Positions 1 through 8,631 of a stretch of 38,734 nt of DNA are shown here, piece by piece (within the stretch, counting starts at the first letter, position 1; each line of letters opens with the position of its first letter). The stretch is from Bacteroidota bacterium (GTDB lineage Bacteria > Bacteroidota > Bacteroidia > Cytophagales > Cyclobacteriaceae). The translations under genes were made by a program, and so were the position numbers. The stretch covers positions 20,307 to 59,040 of the forward strand of contig JABDGP010000011.1 of the NCBI GenBank assembly GCA_013285945.1. The letters are read 5' to 3'. Under the pieces are notes generated by a model. The model was not told where the DNA came from and did not search any database. It worked only from the letters and a program-made list of their open reading frames with translations.

Positions 1-2
1 GA

Positions 3-104
3 GAAAGGCTTCAATTTGACAGGTTTCAATTAACCCTGGATGATTATCTGCTTTTATTGACCCATAAATTTTATTACTTTTCAAGCTTACAAAATTATTC
101 ATGA
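3..104 (+). CDS. Possible 3' end of an upstream gene (partial, weak)
   Basis: One frame is open from the window edge for 33 codons and ends in a TGA that overlaps the ATG of the next gene in an ATGA arrangement, the type of junction seen at several real gene pairs in this window. The peptide is rich in Leu, Tyr and Phe and I do not recognise it. An open frame this short can arise by chance, so this is only a candidate; the alternative is that these 100 bases are upstream non-coding DNA. Confidence 0.2.
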   Translation, partial: ERLQFDRFQLTLDDYLLLLTHKFYYFSSLQNYS

Positions 105-1258
105 AGAGAAAGTTTAGAATGGGAATGGTAGGCGGAGGCCTCACTTCCTTTATCGGACCGGTGCATCGCAAGGCAGCAGGTATTGATGGGCAAATTGAAC
201 TCGTGTGCGGTGCATTCAGCATAGATCCTGCTGAGTCATTAGAAACTGGTAAATCACTTTTCCTTAATCCCAAGCGAGTATATACCACCTATTCTGAAAT
301 GTTTGAGAAGGAAAAGAATTTACCTCCTGACCAGCGGATTGACTTTGTAAGTGTAGTCACTCCAAATCACGTTCATTATGCCCCAACCAAGATGGCATTA
401 GAATGTGGCTTTCATGTGATGGTGGAAAAACCCATTGCATTTTCGTTGGCAGAAGCCAATTCGTTGAAAAAACTGGTTGATAAGACGGGACTGATATTGG
501 CATTGGCTCACACCTATACCGGTTACCCGATGGTAAAAGAAGCCCGCCACCTGATACGATCGGGGAAGATTGGAAAAGTGCGCAAGGTATTTGTAGAGTA
601 TCCGCAAGGCTGGCTTTCGGCTCCCCTGGAAAAGGAGGGTAATATGCAGGCTTCATGGCGTACCAACCCTAAGCAATCGGGAATGGGTGGAGCCATTGGT
701 GACATTGGTACACACGCTGCTAACCTTGCCGAATATATCACCGGAGCAAACATCACTGAGGTGTGCACGATGCTCAATACAGTGGTAACTGGTCGTTTGT
801 TGGATGACGATAACTCGATGCTGGTGAAGTTTGACAATAATGCTACGGGTGTGTTACTGGCAACTCAGGTTGCTGCAGGTGAAGAAAATAATTTGAATAT
901 CCGCATCTATGGTGAAAAAGGAGGCATTGAATGGAGGCAGGAGGAACCGAACACTCTGGTGTTGAAATGGCTCGACAAACCAAAGGAAATCCTGAGAGCG
1001 GGGTGGAGCTATTTGTCTGACGATGCCAAGCGATACATCCGCACTCCGGCGGGTCATCCTGAAGGCTACCTTGAAGCATTTGCAAATATTTACCGCTCAT
1101 TCACCAATGCTCTTAAAGATTATAAACCCGGCAAGAAAATTAATGCAGAAAAATATGATTTCCCTGATGTTGGTCATGGTGTACGCGGGATGACTTTTGT
1201 GGAGACCGTGGTAAAATCAGCGAAGTCAAACAAGAAATGGGTGAAGATTAAAAATTGA
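101..1258 (+). CDS. Gfo/Idh/MocA family NAD(P)-dependent oxidoreductase
   Basis: This is a 385-residue soluble dehydrogenase of the Gfo/Idh/MocA family, which oxidises or reduces sugars, inositols or related polyols with NAD(P). The N-terminal Rossmann region begins with a glycine-rich turn (GMVGGG, residues 8-13). The diagnostic EKP motif is at 109-111, with the family's catalytic lysine at 110. A conserved GDIGTH stretch lies in the C-terminal alpha/beta domain near residue 200. Length is normal for the family. The substrate cannot be told from sequence; relatives often sit beside sugar isomerases or epimerases, but the upstream neighbour is outside the window. The ATG at 101 places the Rossmann turn at the usual distance from the N-terminus. 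No Shine-Dalgarno sequence is visible. Confidence 0.9.
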   Translation: MKRKFRMGMVGGGLTSFIGPVHRKAAGIDGQIELVCGAFSIDPAESLETGKSLFLNPKRVYTTYSEMFEKEKNLPPDQRIDFVSVVTPNHVHYAPTKMALECGFHVMVEKPIAFSLAEANSLKKLVDKTGLILALAHTYTGYPMVKEARHLIRSGKIGKVRKVFVEYPQGWLSAPLEKEGNMQASWRTNPKQSGMGGAIGDIGTHAANLAEYITGANITEVCTMLNTVVTGRLLDDDNSMLVKFDNNATGVLLATQVAAGEENNLNIRIYGEKGGIEWRQEEPNTLVLKWLDKPKEILRAGWSYLSDDAKRYIRTPAGHPEGYLEAFANIYRSFTNALKDYKPGKKINAEKYDFPDVGHGVRGMTFVETVVKSAKSNKKWVKIKN

Positions 1259-1306
1259 GGTTTCGTTTTCAAAGTGTCTAATTGTTTAACCTTAGATTGA
1301 AAGATT

Positions 1307-1744
1307 ATGAAAGGTTTTTTTGAACATCAATACTTATCGTACAAGAAAAACCACATTAAGAACTTGCTCGCGTTGGCCAAGGCCGATGGTTTTGTGCATG
1401 AGAAAGAACAAAAAATGTTGTTCAAAATTGGGAAGCGGTATGGCCTTAAAGAAAGGCAAGTGAAGGAACTGATTGATAGCAAAGAGAAATATGTGGTCAA
1501 TGTTCCGGATAATTTCCATGATCAGATGAATGTGCTTTACGATCTGATGCTGATGGTGTGGGCCGATGGTGTCGTGGAGAAGAAGGAGATTGCTTTTTGT
1601 GAAAGCCTGGTAAAGCAATTTGGCTTGAAAAAGGAAATTGTGAAGTGGCTTTTGCAGGAGGTTTTTGAAAGAGGAACACCACCACCACCTGATGAATGGG
1701 AGGAGCTTGAAAAAGAGGCCAGCGAGAAGTTTGTAAAAAAATAG
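1307..1744 (+). CDS. TerB-like (tellurite-resistance fold) cytoplasmic protein
   Basis: A 145-residue all-helical protein with two acidic half-repeats, LAKADGFVHEKE near residue 23 and VWADGVVEKKE near residue 83. The ADG followed by E-x-E pattern is typical of the TerB / DjlA N-terminal fold, in which these acidic residues can bind metal. There is no signal peptide or membrane helix, so it is probably cytoplasmic. In Bacteroidota such proteins are usually stand-alone and of unknown function; no other ter gene is nearby, so a tellurite role should not be assumed. The C-terminus is charged. It lies 48 bases after the oxidoreductase and converges with the next gene. Confidence 0.75.
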   Translation: MKGFFEHQYLSYKKNHIKNLLALAKADGFVHEKEQKMLFKIGKRYGLKERQVKELIDSKEKYVVNVPDNFHDQMNVLYDLMLMVWADGVVEKKEIAFCESLVKQFGLKKEIVKWLLQEVFERGTPPPPDEWEELEKEASEKFVKK

Positions 1745-1753
1745 CCGAGGCTA
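1735..1753 (-). terminator. Rho-independent terminator for the minus-strand gene at 1760-2158
   Basis: Read on the minus strand, the sequence AGTAGCCTCGGCTATTTTTT forms a short stem (TAGC/GCTA with a CTCG tetraloop, extendable by weaker pairs) followed by a run of seven T. It begins just after the stop of the minus-strand gene, and its T run lies inside the last codons of the convergent TerB-like gene. The stem is short, so efficiency is uncertain. Confidence 0.45.
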
Positions 1754-1759
1754 CTTATT

Positions 1760-2158
1760 CTAGTGAATATCTACGCCCGTTAGTTTCAATTCAAACTGGT
1801 CTGCAAGGTTGGCGACTTCCTGCACCATTTCCTTGATCGTTTCTTCCGAAATGCCAATAAGAGAGGCAACTGCTTCAATCTGCAGATAATTTTCTTTGAT
1901 CACAAAGCGGCAATAATTGAAGTAAGCCGTTTGCTCCAATAGCATTTTAAAATCAAGATCCGGTTTGACGGCACACACCTTAGAGTTAAGCGATATGAGT
2001 TTGCGATTATAGAGTTCATTTTGGGTAATTCTGCCCAGCACCGTTTGAAAGCGCCCTCCCGAAACAGGCATGATAATTATTGAATTGGATTGGTCGTATT
2101 CTGTGTATTGGCCGCCAATTTGTTCGGCATATTTTTTCATTAAAGAACTGAGTTCCAT
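1760..2158 (-). CDS. Hypothetical protein, possible YbjN/chaperone-like fold
   Basis: A 132-residue soluble protein without signal peptide or membrane helix. The alternating strands and helices (a strand around NSIIIMPVSGGRFQ near residue 25, a central IVS-like segment, and a long C-terminal helix ending in a Leu-rich part) recall the YbjN / type III chaperone-like fold, but there is no signature motif and this is only a resemblance. It is convergent with the TerB-like gene with only 15 bases between the stops, and divergent from the kelch gene. The ATG at 2158 fits a compact N-terminus. Function unknown. Confidence 0.6.
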   Translation of the reverse strand: MELSSLMKKYAEQIGGQYTEYDQSNSIIIMPVSGGRFQTVLGRITQNELYNRKLISLNSKVCAVKPDLDFKMLLEQTAYFNYCRFVIKENYLQIEAVASLIGISEETIKEMVQEVANLADQFELKLTGVDIH

Positions 2159-2271
2159 TGTGGTGGGGTTTAATGCAAGATAATAAATTCAATATTCTAT
2201 TTGTACAATCTTGAAATTGATGCTTGTTTTGGAGTATTATTAAAAAGCAAATTGAAACTAAGTACATTACT

Positions 2272-4026
2272 ATGAGACATTTTACAAAAATTGTATTGGT
2301 CGGATGCCTGTTGTCAACAAGTGCGTTCTTAAACGCTCAAAGTTGGAATTCCGTGACCACCTTTCCTGGTCCTTATCCCTCAAGATCAAGTACAGTTAGT
2401 GTTTCGGTGGGAACGACCTTATACTTTGGGCTAGGATTTGATATAAACAGTGGGGTAACACTGCAAGATTTTTGGGGATACAACACACTCACAAACACCT
2501 GGACACAATTACCGAATTTTCCTGGGAGATCAAGATATGCATCATCTGCCTTTGTGATTGGCTCAGACATATACGTTGGTGGAGGATTATGGACCCCTGG
2601 GCCGGGAGATTCTTGGACAAATGATTTCTTTGTTTTCCACTCACTTACGAATACCTGGGGCAATGTGCCAAACTTTCCGGTCAAGGTTGGAAAAGCGGTA
2701 ACCTTTACCATAAATGGTAAAGGTTACGTAGCCTGTGGAGATAATTATAATGACCTTGCATTAAACAGCCTTTATTGCTATGACCCGAATACCATGACGT
2801 GGACCCGTAAAGCAAATCTACCAACTGGCGGGAGAACATATCCAATAGGATTTGCGATAAACGGTTTTGCCTATGTCGGGGGAGGAGAATTTCTAGAGCC
2901 ACTTCTACCTTCAATTTACTATTCGGATTTTTGGCAGTACAACCCAGTAGCCGATTCGTGGACGCAAAAAAATAATATTAATAACGAAGTTAATGCATCT
3001 GGCGTAGTGATTTTCGCAATTTCAGCATCAGATTGCTCTTATGGGTATGCAATCGGTGGTAGTCAAGGTAACGGAACTACTGGAACTACTATCAGATATA
3101 ATCCAATAAGTGATTCTTGGACTAAATTGGCAACAATACCTATTTCTGCTGGAGAAGCCGGGTGTATCATGAATGGTGTTTTATATGCTGGGCTAGGAGC
3201 AGCAAATACTGCTAATGGAACCATATACTCCTTGAACGTGTATAATACCACTATAACTTTACCATCACCAATTTGTACCACTGGGACCGCTACTTTCCAA
3301 AATGCGCCACCTTATACGACTTCAACTACATGGATTTCAAACAATACAAACGTTCTTAATATAGACTCCAATACTGGAATAGCATCAAGGGTTGGTAATG
3401 CGAGTGGCATGGTTACAGTATCGGCTTCGATAAATACTTCGTGTTCCACAACACAATCATATCCTATAAATGTTTGGGTAGGCCCTCCTAATTCACCCTT
3501 ATCGCTGAATAAGAATATAAACCCAATGTGTGTTGGTCAATTCATTGGCGTTTCCATTAATCCAGTCCCTGGTGCGACCAGTTATAATTGGTTTTCTAAT
3601 ACATCTAACCTTGAAGTTAGTGGTGCAGGTAACTTTGGAAATATCTCCGCTGATAATGTTCCCGGCGGAACGTTTTCAATCCAAGCGATAAATTCTTGTG
3701 CTACGACCCAAACTAATTATCATGTTAGTGTTCAACAAAGTTGTTCAGGCGGTGGAACAATGTTATTAGTTGCCTCTCCCAATCCAGCGTCATCTAATTT
3801 AGCTATTCAGCTTTCTGATAGTTTATCCTCTAACCAGCAAGACAAGAAATTGGATCAGGCATACCAAATTGTATTGATAGATCGCTTTTCCCGAAAGATT
3901 TTTTCAACCCAATCTAACGACAGGAGGATAGAAATACAGGTTGGAGATTTACCATCTGATATTTATTATCTGAATGTGTTTTACAAGGATTTGGTTCTTC
4001 AAAAGCAGATAGTAATAAGACGATAA
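2272..4026 (+). CDS. Secreted kelch-repeat protein with C-terminal T9SS-type sorting domain
   Basis: Starting at ATG 2272 the product is 584 residues; an in-frame TTG at 2224 would add 16 residues ahead of the signal peptide and is less likely. It has a signal peptide (hydrophobic VLVGCLLSTSAF, then NAQ). About five to six kelch-type blades follow, recognisable by W-T-x-L/K-x-N/P and Y-V-G-G-G, forming a beta-propeller over roughly residues 25-325. Ig-like or PKD-like beta modules with paired cysteines occupy about 330-490. The last 80 or so residues carry the ASPNPASSNL motif and a beta-rich end, as in type A sorting domains used by the type IX secretion system. The likely location is the cell surface or outside. 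The partner or substrate is unknown. It converges on tamB. Confidence 0.85.
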   Translation: MRHFTKIVLVGCLLSTSAFLNAQSWNSVTTFPGPYPSRSSTVSVSVGTTLYFGLGFDINSGVTLQDFWGYNTLTNTWTQLPNFPGRSRYASSAFVIGSDIYVGGGLWTPGPGDSWTNDFFVFHSLTNTWGNVPNFPVKVGKAVTFTINGKGYVACGDNYNDLALNSLYCYDPNTMTWTRKANLPTGGRTYPIGFAINGFAYVGGGEFLEPLLPSIYYSDFWQYNPVADSWTQKNNINNEVNASGVVIFAISASDCSYGYAIGGSQGNGTTGTTIRYNPISDSWTKLATIPISAGEAGCIMNGVLYAGLGAANTANGTIYSLNVYNTTITLPSPICTTGTATFQNAPPYTTSTTWISNNTNVLNIDSNTGIASRVGNASGMVTVSASINTSCSTTQSYPINVWVGPPNSPLSLNKNINPMCVGQFIGVSINPVPGATSYNWFSNTSNLEVSGAGNFGNISADNVPGGTFSIQAINSCATTQTNYHVSVQQSCSGGGTMLLVASPNPASSNLAIQLSDSLSSNQQDKKLDQAYQIVLIDRFSRKIFSTQSNDRRIEIQVGDLPSDIYYLNVFYKDLVLQKQIVIRR

Positions 4027-4068
4027 GTAGCTGTGATGTGCTTGATCAGTGTCTAGAGACAGCTACTT
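4025..4068. terminator. Convergent hairpin spanning both stop codons of the kelch gene and tamB
   Basis: Perfect 10-base inverted repeats, AAGTAGCTGT at 4025-4034 and ACAGCTACTT at 4059-4068, are separated by 24 bases. The left arm includes the last two bases of the kelch stop codon and the right arm includes the tamB stop codon (4063-4065). It could act as a two-way transcription barrier between convergent genes. There is no long T run on either strand, so it may not be a classical intrinsic terminator. Confidence 0.45.
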
Positions 4069-7000
4069 TGTTCCATCATCGTCATCTTGCTGCTTTGGTT
4101 TTTGCCGCAGTTCTCTACGCCTGCGGTCGCGGGCGGCTGTGAGCAAGTCTTTAAACGTGTTGAAACTCTGGGTGTTCATCAGGCTGAAGCCTGTAGTAAT
4201 AGCAGCTTGTGAGCCAATGGAAGACGTCAACTGGTTGATGTTGGTACGGTTATACATTTTTACTTTGAACTTGCCATCAGGCGTAAGTAAATAATCCACA
4301 GTCCAGTCACCCAGTACGTTGGCCGTTTCAGACCTTACATATTGGTTGTTGAAAGCGCCATCACGGGTTACGCGCAAACGGCCGTTGAGAAACGAGTAGG
4401 AGAGGCGCAGCTGAAATGTATTGAATGCTTCCTGATCGAAATTGCCCAAGTCAAAATTGATCTCCAGATTTTGGTCTACCTGGTTGAGCCAATAGCTCAG
4501 CTGGTTGGAGAATAATTCACTTACACTGCCATACAAACTGCCGCCAGTAGCGAAGGCATCTTGAGGTGAGAAACGTCTGAGCACAATCAGACTAAATACC
4601 TGCCTTTTCATTTCCTGTTCATTCAATTGGGCTTTGAAAGCCTTGAAATCGTTATTCAATGACTCTGACGTGCTAAAACCATTAGTGTCAACGAGTGGTA
4701 CTAAATTCGGTAAATCATTGGCTACAATATCAAAATTGATTTGCGGTGACATCATCGGCCCGTCAAGCTTTAATAATACTTCAACAGGATATTTCCTTCG
4801 CATTGCGATTGAGTTTGCAATGTTTGGAGCTGTAATTATTGGACCAAAGGACACGAGCTGTTTATAGCTTGCGGTGAGAGCCAATGTAGCTTCGTACGGA
4901 TCACCAAACCATGTGATTCGACTTCCTTTATTGATCGTAAATTCCTTATTGATGATATCATATAAAGTAAAATTGTAATTGCCTCGTTCAAATTCGAAAG
5001 TGCCCAGCATGTTGAAGTCACCTTTCGTATCAAGTTGCAGTTTGAGGTCTCCATTGCCGTAACCGCGAATAATATCGCCTGACTTTATATCAAAAATTAT
5101 CTCGGCATATGCGTCAGGTGTGATGTCAAGGTTCAAGTCCATGGTAATACCGGTAGGCTCGTTCTTGATTTTAGCCTTAGGAGTTTCTTTTTTGAGATGA
5201 ACAGTGTCAGCAAAACTCACAAAGCTTATAAAGTCTTTCTTAACGGTTGTTTCCTGAGTACCATTAAGCGGAATAAAAATGCGGGTCTTTTTATCTGATC
5301 GTGCAGTTGCCGAAATCTTTAAGTTATTCAGCGGTCCTTGCATATTCAGGCTGCCGCTGCCGTAGGCTTGGCCATAAAAAAGACTGTTGTCTTTGGCTGT
5401 GGTGTTAAGTAGTTGAAAATTCTTGAACTCAGCATCCAGGTTGATCCTAATCTCATTGTAATTCTTGTGAGCCAAGGTGCCGTGAAGAGAAGCTTTATTC
5501 TTCAAGTCATCGGTCAGGTTAAAGTCTTTTAAAAGAATTTGAGTAGGGGTAAATCCCAAGGAACCTGAGAAATAGTATTTTGTTTTCAAATAGTCAATCA
5601 TCAGCTGGGCTGACTGGATTTTTCCTTCACCTTTAACAACGGGCTGCAGGAAAGTGCCGGTGATGGTGTAGTTGCCAGTAAGCGCGCCATCCATTTGCGA
5701 AAAGATTCCTCGCATGAATGGCTCAATAATTTTTATGTTGGTGTTTTCCAGTTTGGCATTCACCGATAACGGATTACCTAAAGCAGGATCATAAAAACCT
5801 TCCATTTCAACCGTACGTTTGCCGCTCCGCTCCAGCGAAAAATTCAAATCAAAGCGTTTTAGTTCGCGGTTCCATTGGTTCGTTCCCAATACATCGCCCA
5901 CCAGAAACTCGTCTATCGTCAGGTCTTTGACCGAGATATTGTTTTGCACGAATGGATTGTGGTACAAGTCGCGGGCCTGAACCTGACCATTAATTACCCC
6001 TGAGACTTTTTCCTGCAACACTGAATTCAAAATATCAATATTCAGACTATCAATGCTTAAGGTAAGAATGCGGTCTGGGTTTTCAGAAATAAACCCATCC
6101 AACTGACCAGACTCATTGCCGTGATTTATGCGCATGTGATGTACGCTCACTTCGCGACCTCGTATCAACAAATGATTTTGCGCGCTGACGGTCCAATATT
6201 CATCAAAAATGCGTGCCTGTGTTGGTAAAATCTCAAGCCGAATACTGTCAGTCAAAAAATCAAGTGCGGCATTCATTCGTAAGGTATTTGTATTGCCTTC
6301 CTGATCAGCATTGAAAACAAAATCAACATGATTTCGATTCCACTGTGCATCGGCGAAAACGTTTTTGGTTTTTAATGCCTTAGAGAATTCCTGAGTTGCA
6401 GAATGTAAAGTCAGGGATGCTTTTCCTTGAATACTGTCGCGTGGCTTGGAGCTGCTGAAGTCGAACCCATTCCCAGTAAAGATTTTGCCCTGATAAACGA
6501 CCGTATCCAGTTGGCCTTTAAAATTCAATGCAGAGGTGGTGCCATGTGAGAAATTGCCACTAAACTTTGTGCCAGAGGATATGAAGAGATCAATGTTGCT
6601 CAATACCGCTAAAGGTAACATGTCGTGTACTTCCAGATTGAATGCGGCTTGATAAGGGTCTTTCGCCGAAAGGCTTTTCTTTTTATAATAGGCCGCCAGT
6701 GTCGGACGATCGTTTTGCAACGAGAGGTAAAACTCAGTAACCAGTTTCTGTAAGTCACCAAATAAGACGGAGTATTGGTAGTTCCCTTTAAGGTTAGCGT
6801 CAGCAATAGAACTTCGTAAACTTAATTGTCTCGCGGCATCGTCTTTTGAGGAAATAATATGAACCGAATCGAGTTCGAGCGCTTTGTGATTGTATTCCAC
6901 CAAAGTATTACGCAAAACCACAGAGCCATATAAACTGTCAAGTTTCAGGCCACTTGTGTTTACATCAAAATAAGAACGGACAAATAGTGGTTCTTTAATG

Positions 7001-8631
7001 AAACCAAGCTTATCAAGGAAAAGCGTGTCAAGATTTGCTTTTACTTTGATCAGCTCTTTTCCCTTTCTAAAGTCGATGAAGCCGTTAGCACTGAATTTTA
7101 AATTGGGGTCATCAATAGAAACATTTCCATTGAAGAGTTGAGCCGCAAAACGCGCATTGGTAGCAATATTGGCGTAGTTGTATTTGCGAAAACCCAGCGA
7201 GTTTATTTTTCCGCTGAGTGTAAAGTCAGTGTTTTCGCGGTCGAGCCCTTTGCCCTTGATTTTACCACTTAGCGTTACGTTTTGAAAATTGACGGAATCA
7301 CTCAAATACGAACCGAGCTGAAAATTATCCAACGCCAGATTTCCGCTAAATGTAGATTGTTCTGTTGCCTTCTCATTTATTTTCAGGTTCACGTCCGTTT
7401 TTATTTTTCCAAGGCTTGTGGCCAAACTTCCTTTAGAGACAAAGTCGTTGATGAAGCCGGTAAATTCCGCCTGAATTTTTGTGTTACCCAGTGGCTTCAC
7501 CAATCGGAAAATATTTTCGGGCATTAAGAAATGAATGTCGCTTTGTCTAATAATACCTTCTCTGATTTTCAAATCGATAAATGTTTCATTGATATTAGGC
7601 ATTCCGTCCATGCTTAGCCGTCCGGCAATCCTGGTGTTCCCCATGGCAAGATTCATGTTACGAAAAACGAACCGGGTGACTTTTCCGCTGAGTAAACCAC
7701 TCAATTCAAGTGGCTGCGGCAATGGAGGAAGCCCATAGGTGAACCATGCAAGGTCATTCGGATCGAGTATGGTGTTTTTCAATTTTGCATTGAAGTGCAC
7801 TTTGTTGTTGAAATCACTGAGGTCATCCATGCTTTGATACTTAAAGATGACAGTGTCTGAAATAAAACTATTGCCCGCCTTAAGTTTTGCATTCAAAAAC
7901 TCCATGGAGCTCTGTGAAACACGAAAGTAGGTGCTGAGGTCTTTTATGTTTAGCTGAGTTTGCTGATCAAATATTTGAAGAGAGGCTACATCAAATTGAA
8001 TGGTGTCACCGATGATCTGAAATGCAGATATGTTACCGGCACTGACATCCAGTTTAAAATGATGGTAATCAAAGCCGTCCTGAATCGTGTCCTTGTTTGC
8101 ATCGTTGTAAATAAGTTTGGAATGATCGAGCTCAATCTTGCCGATGTTTAACTTTGCTGAGCTGTGACCGCTACCCCCCGACGTGAATTTTTCATTGATC
8201 TTTTTTATAAAGACATTAATGTTCAGATTTCTGGATGTGTCGTCTTCCGCAATTTTTGACAAGCTTACTTCGGCACGATCCAGCTTGGCAGCGTCAATAT
8301 TTATCTGGTTGTCTTTCAATAGGCTAAACAATGCAAAATTCACAGAAAGCGTGCCCACCGTAATCATTTCATTATTTTCAGTGTCTTTGATTTTTACATT
8401 TTTCATTTCCAACCGATCGTACCAGCGCAAGTTTATGCTCTCTACAGTTGTTGGAAACCCCACGACTTGCGAAAACCCCGATAGATAACGGCCAATAAGT
8501 GCAGTCTGAACTTGTGGAAATTGTAAAATCAAGAAGGAAAGTGTGAATAGCGCCAGTGACGCGAAGATCGTGTACAAGAAAATTTTCTTGCTCCAAAACA
8601 GAATCCGGTTTTTAATAACTTGCAAGTTCAT
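4063..8631 (-). CDS. tamB: TamB-family translocation/assembly module (DUF490)
   Basis: A 1522-residue protein with one N-terminal membrane anchor (about residues 16-36) followed by a very long, repetitive beta-strand region and a conserved C-terminal DUF490-type domain (about 1150-1480, with GRLRVTRDG near 1430). This is the architecture of TamB/AsmA-like bridge proteins, which span the periplasm as a hydrophobic groove and are linked to outer-membrane protein insertion and lipid transport. No tamA is in the window; in Bacteroidota TamB often works with TamL or BamA-type partners encoded elsewhere. The C-terminal tail is basic then acidic (RRRRELRQKPKQQDDDDG). The ATG lies in a CATG shared with the tsaD start on the other strand. 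Function is inferred from the family. Confidence 0.9.
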   Translation of the reverse strand: MNLQVIKNRILFWSKKIFLYTIFASLALFTLSFLILQFPQVQTALIGRYLSGFSQVVGFPTTVESINLRWYDRLEMKNVKIKDTENNEMITVGTLSVNFALFSLLKDNQINIDAAKLDRAEVSLSKIAEDDTSRNLNINVFIKKINEKFTSGGSGHSSAKLNIGKIELDHSKLIYNDANKDTIQDGFDYHHFKLDVSAGNISAFQIIGDTIQFDVASLQIFDQQTQLNIKDLSTYFRVSQSSMEFLNAKLKAGNSFISDTVIFKYQSMDDLSDFNNKVHFNAKLKNTILDPNDLAWFTYGLPPLPQPLELSGLLSGKVTRFVFRNMNLAMGNTRIAGRLSMDGMPNINETFIDLKIREGIIRQSDIHFLMPENIFRLVKPLGNTKIQAEFTGFINDFVSKGSLATSLGKIKTDVNLKINEKATEQSTFSGNLALDNFQLGSYLSDSVNFQNVTLSGKIKGKGLDRENTDFTLSGKINSLGFRKYNYANIATNARFAAQLFNGNVSIDDPNLKFSANGFIDFRKGKELIKVKANLDTLFLDKLGFIKEPLFVRSYFDVNTSGLKLDSLYGSVVLRNTLVEYNHKALELDSVHIISSKDDAARQLSLRSSIADANLKGNYQYSVLFGDLQKLVTEFYLSLQNDRPTLAAYYKKKSLSAKDPYQAAFNLEVHDMLPLAVLSNIDLFISSGTKFSGNFSHGTTSALNFKGQLDTVVYQGKIFTGNGFDFSSSKPRDSIQGKASLTLHSATQEFSKALKTKNVFADAQWNRNHVDFVFNADQEGNTNTLRMNAALDFLTDSIRLEILPTQARIFDEYWTVSAQNHLLIRGREVSVHHMRINHGNESGQLDGFISENPDRILTLSIDSLNIDILNSVLQEKVSGVINGQVQARDLYHNPFVQNNISVKDLTIDEFLVGDVLGTNQWNRELKRFDLNFSLERSGKRTVEMEGFYDPALGNPLSVNAKLENTNIKIIEPFMRGIFSQMDGALTGNYTITGTFLQPVVKGEGKIQSAQLMIDYLKTKYYFSGSLGFTPTQILLKDFNLTDDLKNKASLHGTLAHKNYNEIRINLDAEFKNFQLLNTTAKDNSLFYGQAYGSGSLNMQGPLNNLKISATARSDKKTRIFIPLNGTQETTVKKDFISFVSFADTVHLKKETPKAKIKNEPTGITMDLNLDITPDAYAEIIFDIKSGDIIRGYGNGDLKLQLDTKGDFNMLGTFEFERGNYNFTLYDIINKEFTINKGSRITWFGDPYEATLALTASYKQLVSFGPIITAPNIANSIAMRRKYPVEVLLKLDGPMMSPQINFDIVANDLPNLVPLVDTNGFSTSESLNNDFKAFKAQLNEQEMKRQVFSLIVLRRFSPQDAFATGGSLYGSVSELFSNQLSYWLNQVDQNLEINFDLGNFDQEAFNTFQLRLSYSFLNGRLRVTRDGAFNNQYVRSETANVLGDWTVDYLLTPDGKFKVKMYNRTNINQLTSSIGSQAAITTGFSLMNTQSFNTFKDLLTAARDRRRRELRQKPKQQDDDDGTK

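Noticed and set aside
1307-1744. Tellurite-resistance function for the TerB-like protein
   Set aside because: The fold pattern is present but no other ter gene is nearby and the family is broad; the name is a fold label only.
8543-8629. 29-residue N-terminal extension of TsaD from a GTG
   Set aside because: The family starts a few residues before the conserved ILAIESSCDET region; the extension would lie entirely on the opposite strand of tamB and has no family resemblance.
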